DNA from: Orobanche coerulescens
Taxonomy: Eukaryota > Streptophyta > Magnoliopsida > Lamiales > Orobanchaceae
Direction of reading: 5' to 3'
DNA: 64,000 nt
Assembly: GCA_033398695.1 (NCBI GenBank)
Contig: CM065815.1
Span: forward strand, 102,142,501-102,206,500
Part shown: piece by piece, positions 10,479 through 22,791 of the stretch
Numbering within the stretch: position 1 is the first letter of the stretch
Layout: every line of letters starts with the position of its first letter
Translations under genes and position numbers: made by a program
The notes under the pieces: generated by a model
Databases searched by the model: none
What the model saw: only the letters and a program-made list of their open reading frames with translations
What the model was told of the DNA's origin: nothing

Positions 10479-11894
10479 ATGGATTTCTCCGAGATCGATT
10501 TCTTGATGACACTCCGTGACGCACTAAACGGCTTACCGGAGCAACGTATGCAAGAAATACACAGGGACGATGCCAACGATATTGATTTCTTGGCCAAATT
10601 CCGCAGCATACCGGAATTTCACGGAGATAGTAATCCAAATGCGTGCATAGATTGGCTTCGTGCTTGTGAGGAGCACTCGGACTTCAAGGCTGCCCCGATC
10701 AACCGCCGCGTTTCGTTGGTGGCAAGGCGCCTCCGCGGTAGCGCCGCCTTCTGGTGGCAAAAATTGAAACAGTCCCGTTCACAACAACGTAAGCCTAAAA
10801 TTACAGATTGGCAAAAATTCAGAAAATATTTCAAGCGAAGGTTCAAAGTCACATCTTACCACCAGTCGTTGTTTCCCCACCACCAATCCTTTGACGCGCC
10901 GCCACCGACCTTCGATCTAAGGTTTTTCCACATCACTGAGCGGCACAATGACGAATTTCCAGCAGAACCTTTTTCCTATGAAGACGATGCCCCTACTACC
11001 ATTTTTAATGAAGTAGATGAGGCAAAGGTTTCAACGACGCAATACAACGAAGAAGACGATTTGGTTAGTGTTCCCCTAATTGACAAACTTGGATCTTGCT
11101 ATTATGAGCATGAGCCAATTAATTGCGTTGGCCAAATTGACCAAAACGGAATTGATGAGCCGAGTGAATTATGGTCAGATGAGTATTTAACACAAGTCGA
11201 GCCATTTAAGATTGTGGAAGATAAAATTGAGCTTGGTACTAAAATTCGCCGGTTCGAAGAAAACGATAATTTTGACCCTAATTTTTATAACGACTCAATT
11301 TCTTGTGATGGACTTATTGTCTTGGATGATTACCAAATTGAGGTTAGTAAATTATTTTGTGATGGGCCATTATTGGAGGAGCCCAACAATATTGAAACGG
11401 AGAGTTGGTCAGATTATGACGGACCGCCAACATTTGATGAGGAACCAGTTGATGAAGAGGAATCCGTAATAAATCCTTTGTTTCCTATTCTTAATGGTGA
11501 ACCCGATGTGGAATTATCAGTGTTTCCAATTCTGGATGATGAACCCGATGTGAAATTATCCGTGCCTCCCATTTCAGATGTCCACTCATGTCATGATATC
11601 GGTATTACCTGGCGGAATAATTATTATTATTTTATTAATAATGATAGTTATTTTGTTGGTGATTCTCGAGGGGCCCCCACTACCTATCGTCTCAAGATTT
11701 TGGGCCATGTACGCACTGCAGATATTTTCGAAATCAAATACGTGGAGGCTTTAGTTACTTATGACGAAGGGATTTCGGAATTGAGGACAATTTCCTTTAA
11801 AGGGGGAGGGAATGATACGAAATTGACTGGTCCAAGTGAAAAGGGCGAAAAGCGGACAAAATTACCAATTCCCGCACGTATGACTACTTCGTAG
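10479..11894 (+). CDS. Element M gag-like protein with unknown acidic module
   Basis: 472 codons from the ATG beginning MDFSEIDFLMTLRDALNGLP. That start is chosen because E' (MDLNDADF) and I (MDFSDDF) gags begin alike; the frame is open further up, to 10374. Residues about 30-130 look like a retrotransposon gag core (FRSIPEFHGD, FWWQKLKQSR, DWQKFRKYFKRRFKV). No CCHC knuckle or DGGS protease follows. Residues about 244-428 form an acidic module shared with I: IELGT, FYND, GLIVLDDYQIE, GPPTFDEEPVDEE, then NNYYYFINNDSYFVGDSRGA and YRLKILGHVRT. The end runs through the polypurine tract (ELRTISFKGGGND) into the 3' LTR. The frame is intact. The module's function is unknown. Confidence 0.85.
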   Translation: MDFSEIDFLMTLRDALNGLPEQRMQEIHRDDANDIDFLAKFRSIPEFHGDSNPNACIDWLRACEEHSDFKAAPINRRVSLVARRLRGSAAFWWQKLKQSRSQQRKPKITDWQKFRKYFKRRFKVTSYHQSLFPHHQSFDAPPPTFDLRFFHITERHNDEFPAEPFSYEDDAPTTIFNEVDEAKVSTTQYNEEDDLVSVPLIDKLGSCYYEHEPINCVGQIDQNGIDEPSELWSDEYLTQVEPFKIVEDKIELGTKIRRFEENDNFDPNFYNDSISCDGLIVLDDYQIEVSKLFCDGPLLEEPNNIETESWSDYDGPPTFDEEPVDEEESVINPLFPILNGEPDVELSVFPILDDEPDVKLSVPPISDVHSCHDIGITWRNNYYYFINNDSYFVGDSRGAPTTYRLKILGHVRTADIFEIKYVEALVTYDEGISELRTISFKGGGNDTKLTGPSEKGEKRTKLPIPARMTTS

Positions 11895-12829
11895 CAGTTT
11901 TGGTATTTTAATCATAACTCTCTCATACGAAGTCCGATTTAGGTGATTCAAGCGGCTATGGAAAGATAAAAGAAAGATCTATAAATCATGTGAAACGGTC
12001 CAAGGTCCAATTATACTTCAATCAAGCCACACGAACCGTTTAAATGTGCAGTGGTGTTTATGGCCGAAAATTATTATCCAAACTTGATAAAAGATATGTC
12101 TAAGATTCCCCACAACCAACCTTGACAATATGTCCTTGATCTTGTTCCCACCTTCCTCCCTTTCCACTCCTCTTGATCGCCCCCCCCCCCCCCCCAAGGT
12201 TCCCATTTCTTTTTCTTCACATTTTGTGTCACTTTCAAGTTGAGATTTTTATTTGATCTTGTCCCACATGTTGAAAGATACATCCCCCCCTTCTTGTTCA
12301 AAGTCTTCAAATATTTGTCAAAGATTCACCACTCCTCCACCTCACGGCCAAACCAAGGAAATGTCCAAATCTTAGTGTTGATTTCTTTTCTTTATCAAAG
12401 TCTTGATAGTTTAGTTTAATATTTGCTTGTTTTTTAGCTTGATCTTGTTTGATCTTGTTTGTAGTTGTAATGGCTATATATAAGCCTCACCCTCAACCTT
12501 TATGACATAACTTTGAAGTTAAGAAAAAACGAAATACATGTTATGTATTCTTGTTGAATGATTTTCAGCACACCTTGATTATAATTCGACGCGTCTTCGA
12601 GTTGTAATTTAATCGATTCTCAATAGGTCTTGAGGATAGATTGCCTTATCAAACTATAGGTCTAGTTTGATAATTTACTTTCATATTATCTTGTTTACGG
12701 AAACCGAATTGCCCTACTTTCGGTTAATTTTTACGAGTGTTACACATATTCGAGTGTTGTGAGGCAACAAAATATATCCGCTGCATTTTCCGGCGAATTT
12801 ACGTCCATCTTTATACGTAATTCGTATCA
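11813..12829 (+). repeat. 3' LTR of element M
   Basis: 1017 bp, preceded by the purine tract AAAGGGGGAGGGAA (11799-11812). It differs from the 5' LTR only in homopolymers as far as seen, chiefly a 16-C run at about 12179-12194. The ORF stop at 11894 lies inside it. Confidence 0.92.
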
Positions 12830-14360
12830 TCATCATCAAATAAACACGTTCGCCATCGTCAATGGCGTGTTCGACTTCTTTCTCGTTTGCAAGCATCGTA
12901 AGTTTCGGCCCTTCGATTTTTTTTGAACTCATTGTTCAGATAGCTTGAGGTGACATAGGTTTAAGAACAATTTTTTTACCTTTGTCACGTAACTCATACT
13001 CGTTACTCCTCCCTCGATGTAGTACGTCCCGATCAAATAACCAAGGTCTTCCCAATAATACGTGACATGCGTCCATCGGTAGTACATCGCATGTAATATC
13101 ATCACCATACGAGCCCATGGTGAGTCCGACCTTCACTTGTCTTGATACTTTCACCTTGTTTCCATCATCGAGCCAATGGAGTGCATACGGCTTTGGATGG
13201 GCCGTGGTGATTAATCCGAGCTTTGAGACCATCTCGCTTGATGCCACGTTTGTACAACTTCCACCGTTAATGATCAAGCTACACCATTTCTCTCCGACAC
13301 GACACTTCGTGTGAAAGATTTGGTCTCGTTGTTCTACGTCACTCGGGGCCGCCTTCGTCTGTAACATGCGAAGGACGAGGTTCGTGTCATAGTTCGGGGC
13401 ATCGTATGCCTCGCATTCTTCTTCCTCTTCGTCGGCTTCCAAGTTAAAGACGTCTCCAATTCTTTCTTCTTCGGCTAGTAATTCTTCTCGGACGGCTATG
13501 GCTTCTCGTAGCGTCACAATTCTCCGATTTGGACAAGCACTTTGATAGTGTCCAAATCCTTGACATTTGAAACACCAGACTTTAGATAGGCTTGTTTCTT
13601 TTGGGGTGATAGGAGTTTTTGAAATGGTAGTAACGGGTGGACTTGTGGTGACAGTTTTTGGAAACGAGCTAGGACTCGCGCCAAAGTTGGTATTTCCGTA
13701 TTTAGATGGGAATTCGGGTTTAGAAAGTTTTGTCTTGTTTTGATTTTCCAACTTTATGCAAAGTCCGCATAAAGTATCAAAATCGGAATAGGGGTAGAGT
13801 TCCACAGAATTAGCAATATTTTTATTCAAACCTCGTAGGAAACGGGACATCCGTAATTCTTCGCTTTCTTCAAGTTCTCCCATCAAGGATAAGTTTTCAA
13901 ACTCCTCGATGTACTCCTCGACACTTAGCTTTCCTTGCGTGAGGTCAGAAATTTTTTGATACAAGCTTAACTTGTGTGTAGCCGGGACATATCTTTTTCG
14001 TAGTTTCTTTTTTAGAGAATCCCACGAACGTATCTTCTCCTTTCCGGCACGAACTCTTTGTGTCTTCATTCGCTCAAACCAAAGGGAAGCTCCCTTTCCA
14101 AGTTTGAGAATCGCATACTTGCAACGTACCTCGTCATTGAGATCCTTGAACTCAAACATTCATTCAATTTTCCTTTCCCACTCCAAATAAACCTCGGGAT
14201 CGGTGCCGCCTACGAACTCCGGAAGTTCGCTTGTCTTGTATTCATCAGCATGTCGTGGTGCATGCATGGTGTCGTATCCTCGTCGTGCCTGGATTCTGGG
14301 CTCCGGTAGGCCGCGAAGAACGTCACGTAGTTGTGCTACTTCTTCATCGGTGAATGCCAT
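12830..14360 (-). pseudogene. Element C gag and protease, with nonsense codons
   Basis: The upstream part of the C polyprotein right of M. Gag starts [15 protein letters not shown] (ATG at 14360). Gag contains the conserved block [20 protein letters not shown]. The zinc knuckle is [14 protein letters not shown] and the protease site reads [10 protein letters not shown] where sisters have DGGS, so the catalytic aspartate is replaced. Two in-frame stops, at about 14160 and 12933, are CGA-to-TGA changes when compared with F. The frame then runs into the M insertion. Not functional. Confidence 0.82.
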
Positions 14361-14395
14361 CTTCTTGAGTAACGTCGAGAACCGTGAGACAAATG

Positions 14396-14407
14396 GCTCT
14401 GATACCA
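14396..14407 (-). other. Primer binding site of element C
   Basis: TGGTATCAGAGC on the minus strand, the 12-base complement of the initiator tRNA-Met 3' end, four bases from the LTR at 14412. Confidence 0.82.
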
Positions 14408-14411
14408 CTTA

Positions 14412-15448
14412 TGATACGAATTACGTATGTAAGTGTACGTAAAACGTATAAAATACAACGGAAGATTATCACGGTCTTATGATACGAATTCTCTCTCGCA
14501 TGCAATGAAGACTCTTTCACGTACGGTAGCGAACAAGACTCACCGAAATGAAGCAAGCCGCCATGCTAGATTCCAACAAAGAAGAACTCGTCGATATAGC
14601 ACTTCCGAACAGCAAGACTCGCTCGATAAAAGAATTTGAACAGCAGGACTCGCTCGATACAAAGAATCGTCGATACAAAGAAAATAAAAGGTGGTGGCCG
14701 AAATTTATACGGTTTTCGGCCGGGATGTAGGATAGTGTATGGGTTTGAATGTGTTTTACCGAATTAGACTTATAACTCGATAAAAATAATCTCTCCTCAA
14801 GACCTATTGAGAATCGATCAAGTTATAATTCGAGACGCGTCGAAATAATAACTAAAGTTTTGTTGAACTCGTTCAACGTATATTTCAAAGAAATACAAGG
14901 TTTATTAATATTCAAGATGATTTACAAATACAACAAGTACTACTATATATAGTAGTTTCCAACCATAAGAAAAAATACAACAAAACAAAAAAAATGAATC
15001 TTCCTAGCAATCTTCAAATCGGCCGAATTCATCAAGGAGTGATTAGGAGGATTTTGTGAAGATATGATATCAAGCCCTTTGGAATTATTATGGTGACTAT
15101 GACATGAGGGATAATGACATGAAGGAAAGATTTGATGAAAGTCTTCATCCAATCTTATGTTTCGGCCGTTTTGTATTATGGTGGGGAAGGAGAAATATCT
15201 TCATTATCTTGCCAAAGATATGAAGTCAAGTAAGGGTCCCTTTCAAGCATGATGTGGCCGAATTTTCATGCTTTCGGACCGATTCCGTCGTCGAGTTTTA
15301 CGTTACTCCGGTTCCGATTAACAACGTAACTCCAATCCGCGTGTTCTTTTCTCCCAAGTATAATAATGCATGACCATGCGAATTTGTATCGTCGTGGATG
15401 TCGATTTTTATTGGAGCTTCTTCGATTGGAATATTAGATATCGTATCA
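14412..15448 (-). repeat. 5' LTR of element C
   Basis: 1037 bp with the same chimeric block as the left LTR, but diverged there (ctctctcgcatgcaatgaag versus ctctctctgcaatgagaag). The TATA palindrome is at 14939-14956 and hairpin sequences lie near 14755-14815. It ends at the AGGTC target copy 15449-15453. Confidence 0.88.
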
Positions 15449-16766
15449 AGGTCTTCCCAACAACACGTGGCATGCGTCCATTGGTAGTACATCGCATATA
15501 ATATCATCACCATATGAACCCATGATGAGTCCGACCTTCACTTGTCTTGATACTTTCACTTTATTTCCATCATCGAGCCAATGGAGTGCATACGGCTTTG
15601 GATGAGCCGTAGTGGTTAGTCCGAGCTTAGAAACCATCTCGCTTGATGCCACGTTTGTACAACTTCCACCGTCAATGATCAAGCTACACCATTTTTCTCC
15701 GACACGACACTTCGTGTGAAAGATTTGATCTCGTTGTTCTATGTCCCTCGGGGCCGCCTTTGTTTGTAACATGCGAAGGACGAGGTTCGTGTCATAATTC
15801 GGGGCATCGTATGCCTCGCAATCTTCTTCTTCTTCGTCGGCTTCCAAGTTAAAGACGTCTCCAATTCTTTCTTCTTCGGCTAGTAACTCTTCTCGGACGG
15901 CTATGGCTTCTCGTAACGTCACTATTCTCCGATTTGGACAAGCACTTTGATAGTGTCCAAATCCTTGACATTTGAAACACCAAACTTTAGATAAGCTTGT
16001 TTCCTTTGGCGTGATGGGGGGTTTTTGGAATGGTAGTAACAGATGGACTTGTCGTGACAGTTTTTGGAAACGAGCTAGAACTCGTGCCAAAGTTGGTATT
16101 TCCGAATTTAGGTAGGAATTCGGGTTTTGAAAATTTTGTTTTGTTTTGAGTTTCCAACTTTATGCAAAGCCCGCACAAAGTATCAAAGTCGGAATAGGGG
16201 TTGAGTTCCACGGAATTAGCAATGTTTCTATTCAAGCCTCGTAAGAAACGGGACATCCGTAATTCTTCGTTTTCTTCAAGTTCTCCCATCAAGTATAAGT
16301 TTTCAAACTCCTCGATGTATTCTTCTACACTTAGCTTTCCTTGCGTGAGGTCAGAAATTTTTCGATATAAACTCAACTTGTGTGTAGCCGGGACATATCT
16401 CTTACGTAGTTTCTTTTTTAGAGAATCCCAAGAACGTATCTTTTCCTTACCGGTCCGAACTCGTTGTGTCTTCATTCTTTCGAACCAAAGGGAAGCTCCC
16501 TTTCCCAGTTTGAGAATCGCGTACTTGCATCGTATCTCGTCATCGAGGTCCTTGAACTCAAACATTCGTTCAATTTTTCTTTCCCACTCCAAATAAGTCT
16601 CGGGATCGGTGCCGCCTACGAACTCCGAAAGTTCGCTTGTCTTGAATTCATCAGCATGTCGTGGTGCATGCATGGCATCGTATCCTCATCGTGCATGGAT
16701 TCGGGGCTCCGGCAAGCCTCGAAGAACGTCACGCAATTGGGCTACTTCTTCATCGGTGAATGCCAT
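15449..16766 (-). pseudogene. Element B gag and protease
   Basis: Gag starts with ATG at 16766 (MAFTDEEV). A CGA-to-TGA stop falls near 16687, after HAR. The block from [10 protein letters not shown] on is open through the gag core. One extra base near 16015 shifts the frame before the zinc knuckle [14 protein letters not shown]. The protease [10 protein letters not shown] is intact and the fragment ends CHVLLGRP at the C junction. It continues in 5430 and leftward. Two lesions suffice to inactivate it. Confidence 0.82.
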
Positions 16767-16801
16767 CTTCTTGAATAACGTCGGGAACCGTGAGACAAAT
16801 G

Positions 16802-16813
16802 TCTCTGATACCA
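16802..16813 (-). other. Primer binding site of element B
   Basis: TGGTATCAGAGA on the minus strand, four bases inside the LTR boundary at 16818. It has one mismatch at the last base to the tRNA-iMet complement. Confidence 0.78.
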
Positions 16814-16817
16814 CTTA

Positions 16818-17683
16818 TGATACGAATTACGTATGTAAGTGTACGTAAAGCGTATGAAATACAACGGAAGATTATTACGTTTTTACAAGTATCAAAGTAT
16901 CAACCAAAAATAAAAGGTGGTGGCCGAAATTATATGGTTTTCGGCCGTGAGGTAGGATAGTGTATGGATTTGAATGTGTTTTATCGAATTAGACTTATAA
17001 CTCGATAAAGATAATCTCTCCTCAAGACCTATTGAGAATTGATCAAGTTATAATTCGAGACGGTGTCGAAATAATAACCAAGGTTTTGTTGAACTCGTTC
17101 AATGTATATTTCAAGAGAAATACAATGTTATTAATTTTCAAGCTCCTTACAATCACAACATGAACTACTATATATAGTAGTATACAACCATAAGGAAATA
17201 CAACAAACAAAAAAAAAACGAAACTTCCTAGCATTTCGGCCGAACCAACCAAGGGTGTGGGGGAGGAGATCATGAAGATTTTGGACAAGATATGATATCA
17301 AATCTTCATGTATCTTGGACTTATTAGGGGTGATTTTGACATGAAGAAAAAGGCTTGATGAAAGTCTCCACCAAGTAGCATGCTTTGGCCGATTTCAAGG
17401 ATGTGGGGAGGAGAAAATTCTTCAAGATCTTGTGTAAGATTTGAAGACAAACATGAGTCCCTTTCAATGCTTTGGCCGAAAATTCCAAAAGGGTGGGGAA
17501 GGAGAAGACTTTGGACAAGATATAGTTTTGATAAAATCTTCAAGCATCTTGGTTGAAATAGGCCGAATCCCCCATGATTTGGACCGATTTCGTCGTCATG
17601 TTTTACGTTACTCCCGTTCCGATTAATAACGTAACTCCAATCCGCGTGTTCTTTTCGCCCAAGTATGATGATGCATGGTCATG
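16818..17683 (-). repeat. 5' LTR of element B, first part
   Basis: 866 bp up to insertion D. The TATA palindrome is at 17164-17181. The last five bases, TCATG (17679-17683), are the target duplicated by D. With 23789-23858 the LTR is about 936 bp. Confidence 0.87.
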
Positions 17684-18624
17684 TGATACGAATTACGTAA
17701 GTAATGCGTATAAACACAACGGAAGATTAACAAGTTTACAATATGGATCAAAAATTACAAAGGTGATGGACGAATTTAATGGGATTCGGCCGTGATATAG
17801 TAGAATGTACGGAGTTTGGTGTGTTTTTATCGAACTAGACCTATAACTCGATAAAAGGGTAATCTCTTCCCAAGACCTTTTGAGAATTGATCAAAGTTAA
17901 AATCTCGAAACTCGTCGAAACAATAACTAAGGTTTGTCGAACTCGTTCAACGTATATTTCAAAGGAAATACAAAGTTTATTATGATTCTCGATGAATTAC
18001 AAGTACAACGAACACTACTATATTTAGTAGTTTACAACCGCATTTAAAATACAACAAAACGAAAAAACGAACTTCCTAGCAACATCATTTCGCCGAAATC
18101 CAAGGGTGAGATTTCAAGTCTATTTGTGTTATGATGTGAAAGGGACATGAAACACTCTTGGTCTTTGATGGTGACATGAAGTAGAAAATAATCCTCCTTC
18201 CAATGCATGCATTCGGACGATCACATTGTAGTGGGATTTGGTGTAGATTTGTGATATCCTCCTTCTTGGAACTACATGGTGATAATGAAATGAGGGATAG
18301 TGACATGATGAAGAAAATCTTCACTCCATCCATTTGGTTCGGCCGTTTGTGACAAGGTGGGGAAGGAGGGGATCACTTCTTTATTTTGTAAAGATATGAA
18401 GTCAAGATATGTCCCTTTCAAGCATGATATGGCCGATTTTCTCATGCTTTCGGACCGATTCCGTCGTCGAATTCTACGTTATTCCGATTCCGATTAACAA
18501 CGTAACTCCAAGTCGCGTATTCTTTTCTCCCAAATATAATGATGCATGGCCATGCGAATTTGCATCATCCTGGATGTCGATTTTTATTGGAGATTCTCCG
18601 ACTGGAATATTAGATATCGTATCA
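17684..18624 (-). repeat. 3' LTR of element D
   Basis: 941 bp. The TATA palindrome is altered here (actactatatttagtagt at 18014-18031) but perfect in the other LTR. Several CGGCCG words are shortened compared with the right LTR (cgccgaaatc at about 18092 against cggccgaaatc). Confidence 0.88.
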
Positions 18625-21600
18625 TTCCCTCCGTCTTTGAAAGGAATTGACCTCAATTCTGCAATGCCATCGTCGTCAAGATAAGGTGAGAGATCACCTA
18701 CGTTGAATGTCGCGTGTACTCCGTATTCGCCCGGGAGTTCGACTTTGTATGCGTTGTCGTTCACCTTTTCCACAATTTTGTACGGACCCTCGGCTCTCGG
18801 CATCAATTTGTTCTTCCGTTTGCTTGGGAATCTTTCTTTTCTCAAATGTATCCAAACCAAGTCGCCAACATCAAATAATCTCGCCTTTTTATTTTTGTTC
18901 GACTTCCGTTTGTATATTTCATTTACTTCTTTAATCCGTTCCCGTATCTTTTCATGTAACTTCACCATTGATTTGAGTTTTGCTTCGGCGTCTTTGTGAA
19001 CCAACTCGTTGCTCGGTAAGGGAATCAAGTCCAATGGCAAGTGCGGATTTAATCCGTATACCACTTCAAAAGGTGAATGGGCCGTGGCATAACCGGGTGA
19101 TCGGTTGTATGCGAATTCGGCATGAGCAAGTTTAACGTCCCAATCTTTACGAGTTTTATTTACCAACCCTCGTAATAATGCTCCCAAGGTTCGATTAGTT
19201 ACCTCGGTCTGTCCGTCGGTTCGCGGGTGATGTGAAGTCTTGAATAGGAGTTTAGTACCTACTTTCCTCCATAAAGTATTCCGTATAACTCGTAAATTTG
19301 GAATCTCGATCCGACACGATAGTTTTGGAACTCCGTGTAAACGAACTACTTCTAAGTACAAGTCCGCCACGTTGCTTGCATCATCGGTTTTGTGGCACGC
19401 GACAAAGTGAGCCATTTTCAAAAACGGTCGACGACCACCATGATCGAGTCCTTGCCTCGTTGAGTACGAGGTAAAGCCACAATAAAATCCATCGAGACAT
19501 CCTCCCATGGTCGAACGTATCGGCAACGGCATGTATGTACTCGACTTGAACGAACTTTTCATCATGTGACAAGTTACGCATTTGCTCACGATTGTCTGAC
19601 GTCACCATACATTTTCGGCCAAAAGAAATGTTCTTTTAGCACCTCTACGCTTTGGTCGAGTAAATGACCGGCTAATCCCCTCCGTGCGCCTCCCGAACCA
19701 GCAATTAGAATTGTATGTCTCGGCACACATAATTTATTTCCCTTGAAAAGAAAGCCATCCTCAGAAACAAATTCCTCAGACGGGGCCGCTTTTACAACGG
19801 TTAAAAATTTCCCGAAGTCCAAATCGTCGTTGTAATGATCTTTCAAAGTCTCGAACCCCAACAAACGAACATCTAGCATCGGCGTAAAGCATACCGTCTC
19901 GATAATGCATCCGCCACTACATTACTCTTCCCTTCTTTGTACTTGGATGAAAAGTGAAAAGATTGTAAAAATTCAACCCATTTTGCATGCCTCGGGCTTA
20001 GCTTACTTTGTCCGTTGATGTATTTCAAAGACTCATGATCCGAATGCAAAGACGAAATGTTTGAACGTAGATAATGACTCCAATGGTCGAGTTGTGTTAC
20101 GATAGAATAGAACTCCTTGTCGTAAGTACAATAATTCACTCGGCGCCACTTAACTTCTCCGAAAAATAGGCAATGGGACGGCCTCTTTGAATAAGCATCG
20201 CCTCGATTCCAACTCCGCTAGCGTCGCATTCTACCTCAAACGGTTGTGAAAATCGGGTAACGTCAAAATCGGCGCTTCACATAATTTTCCTTTCGCTTTC
20301 AAAAGCCTTTTGGGCCGTTTCGTTCCAAGCAAAGGTTCCTTTTTCGACACTCCGTGATCGGGCCGGATATAGTGCTAAAGTCCCGTATGAATCGTCGGAA
20401 ACGGGCGAGGCCATGAAATGACCGTACCTCCGTGATGGTCTTTGGGGTCGGCCACGACTTGATTGCCGCGATCTTCTCTTGGTCGACCAAACTCCGTCTT
20501 TCGAAACAACATAGCCGAGAAAGACAAGACTCTCGACTAGGAAAGTACACTTCTCCCGCTTTCCATAAAGTTTTTGTCCCCTTAGCGTCTCAAACACGTA
20601 CCGCAAATGTTCGAGATGTTCTTCTACGACCGATCAGTAGATCAAAATGTCGTCTAAGTACACGACAACAAACTTTCCCAAGAAAGGTTTAAGAACCTCG
20701 TTCATCAACCTCATAAAGGTGCTCGGGGCGTTGGTGAGGCCGAATGGCATCACAACCCATTCGTAAACTCCATTCTTCGTTTTAAACGCCGTTTTCCATT
20801 CGTCTCCCTCTCGCATGCGGATTTGATGGTATCCGCTCCGTAAATCAACTTTGGAAAATATAACCGAGCCATGTAACTCGTCCAAAGATGTCGTCTAGTC
20901 TCGGATGGGAAACCGATACTTGACGGTGATGTTATTCACGCTCATCACAATACACATTCGCCATGTTCCGTCTTTTTTTGGCACAAGTAGAACTGGAACC
21001 GCACACGGACTTAAACTTTCTCGGACATATCCGTGATTCATGAGTTCATCAATTTGACGTTGTAGTTCTTTTGTTTCTTCGGGATTACAATGATACGCCG
21101 ATTTGTTCGGTAATGGAGCTCCCGGTATAAGATCAATCTGGTGTTCAATCCCGCGGATAGGTGGTAATCCTACCGGCAAGTCTTCGGGAAATACGTCCGA
21201 AAACTCGTGCAATAGTGCGTCTATCTCTTCCTCATGTTGCGATTTGGTGGCAAGATTTCGGACCTCTTTGATCATCATCAAATAAACACGTTCGCCATCG
21301 TCAATGGCGTGCTCGACTTCTTTCTCGTTTGCAAACATCGTAAGCTTTGGTCCTTTGACTTTTTTCGAACTCATCGTCCGGATAGCTTGAGGTGACATAG
21401 GTTTAAGAACAATTTTTTTACCTTTGTCACGTAACTCATACTCATTACTCCTCCCTCGATGTAGTACGTCCCGATCAAATAACCAAGGTCTTCCTAACAA
21501 CACGTGACATGCGTCCATCGGTAGTACATCGCATGTAATGTCATCGCCATACGAACCCATGGTGAGTCCGACCTTCACTTGTCTTGATACCTTCACTTTG

Positions 21601-22791
21601 TTCCCATCATCGAGCCAATGGAGTGCATACGGCTTAGGATGGGCCGTGGTGATCAAACCGAGTTTTGAAACCATCTCGCTTGATGCCACGTTTGTACAAC
21701 TTCCTCCGTCAATGATCAAGCTACACCATTTATCTCCGACACGACACTTCGTGTGGAAGATTTGGTCCCGTTGTTCTTCGTCACTTGGGGCGGCCTTCGT
21801 TTGTAACATGCGAAGGACAAGGTTCGTGTCATAGTTCGGGGCATCGTATGCCTCGCATTCTTCTTCTTCTTCGTCAGCTTCTAAGTTAAAAACGTCTCCA
21901 ACTCTTTCTTCTTCGGCTAATAATTCCTCTCGGGCGGCTATGGCTTCTCGTAACGTCACAATCCTCCGATTCGGACAAGCACTTTGATAGTGTCCAAATC
22001 CTTGACATTTGAAACATCGGACTTTAGATAGGCTCGTCTCTTTTGGTGTGGTAGGGGTTTTTGGAATGGTAGTAACGGACTGGCTTGTGGTGACAGGTTT
22101 TGGAAACGAGCTAGAACTCGCGCCAAAGTTGGTATTTCCGTATTTAGGTGGGAATTCGGGTTTAGAGAGTTTGGTTTTGTTTTGATTTTCCAACTTTATG
22201 CAAAGTCCGCATAAAGTATCGAAGTCGAATAGGGGTAGAGTTCCACGGAATTAGCAATATTTTTGTTCAAACCTCGTAGGAAACGGGACATGCGCAATTC
22301 TTCGCTTTCTTCAAGTTCTCCCATCAAGGATAAGTTTTCAAACTCCTCGATGTACTCCTCGACACTTAGCTTTCCTTGCGTGAGGTCGAAATTTTTCTGC
22401 AGACTTAGCTTGTGGGTAGCCGGGACATATCTTTTCGTAGTTTCCTTTTAGGGAATCCCACGAACGTATCTTCTCTTTTCCTACGACTTCTTTGTGTCTT
22501 CATTCGCTCAAACCAAAGGGAAGCTCCTTTCCAAGTTTGAGAATCGCGTACTTGCAACGTACCTCGTCATTGAGCTCCTTGAACTCAAACATCCGTTCAA
22601 TTTTTCTTTCCCACTCCAAATAAACCTCGGGATCGGTGCCGCCTACGAACTCCTAAGTTCGCCGGTCTTGTATTCATCCGCATGTCGTGGTGCATGCATG
22701 GTGTCATGTCCTCGTCGTGCATGGATTCAGGCTCCGGCAAGCCACGAAGAACGCCACGTAGTTGTGCTACTTCTTCATCGGTGAATGCCAT
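18474..22791 (-). pseudogene. Element D gag-pol remnant
   Basis: Gag ATG at 22791 (MAFTDEEV). The gag half, 22193-22791, breaks repeatedly. From 22193 to 20895 one frame holds the zinc knuckle [14 protein letters not shown], protease [10 protein letters not shown] and the RT start. The RT box YLDDIL lies in the 20634-20885 piece. RNase H and the integrase finger are scattered over short frames between 20606 and 19586. The integrase end (18474-19589) is again open and reads to GIGIT in the LTR. The RT lesion at about 20931-20960 and the integrase lesion at 19278-19297 match those in C, N and P. Confidence 0.78.

Larger units (their letters stand above)
9133..12829 (+). mobile_element. Element M: non-autonomous LTR retrotransposon with a novel module
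   Basis: A complete 3697-bp element in C, flanked by TCATC (9128-9132 and 12830-12834). LTRs are 1004 and 1017 bp. Every difference I saw is homopolymer length (5 versus 16 C at about 12179-12194, and single-base T and C runs), so insertion is recent. It has a primer site, a polypurine tract and one gag-like ORF. There is no zinc knuckle, protease, RT, RNase H or integrase. Its LTR ends, twin hairpins and LTR-overlapping ORF match those of the autonomous elements, so copying in trans is inferred. Confidence 0.92.
5431..15448 (-). mobile_element. Element C: CRM-like Ty3/Gypsy element inserted in B, host of M
   Basis: Both ends are present: TGATACG at 5431 and CGTATCA at 15448. The flanking target duplication is AGGTC (5426-5430 and 15449-15453), and it restores B's protease sequence across the site. 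Without M and its duplicated target C is about 6.3 kb. LTRs are 1034 and 1037 bp and differ at several places, so C is older than M, F or P. The primer site TGGTATCAGAGC is at 14396-14407 (minus). Coding is broken by frameshifts and CGA-to-TGA stops. Confidence 0.9.
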
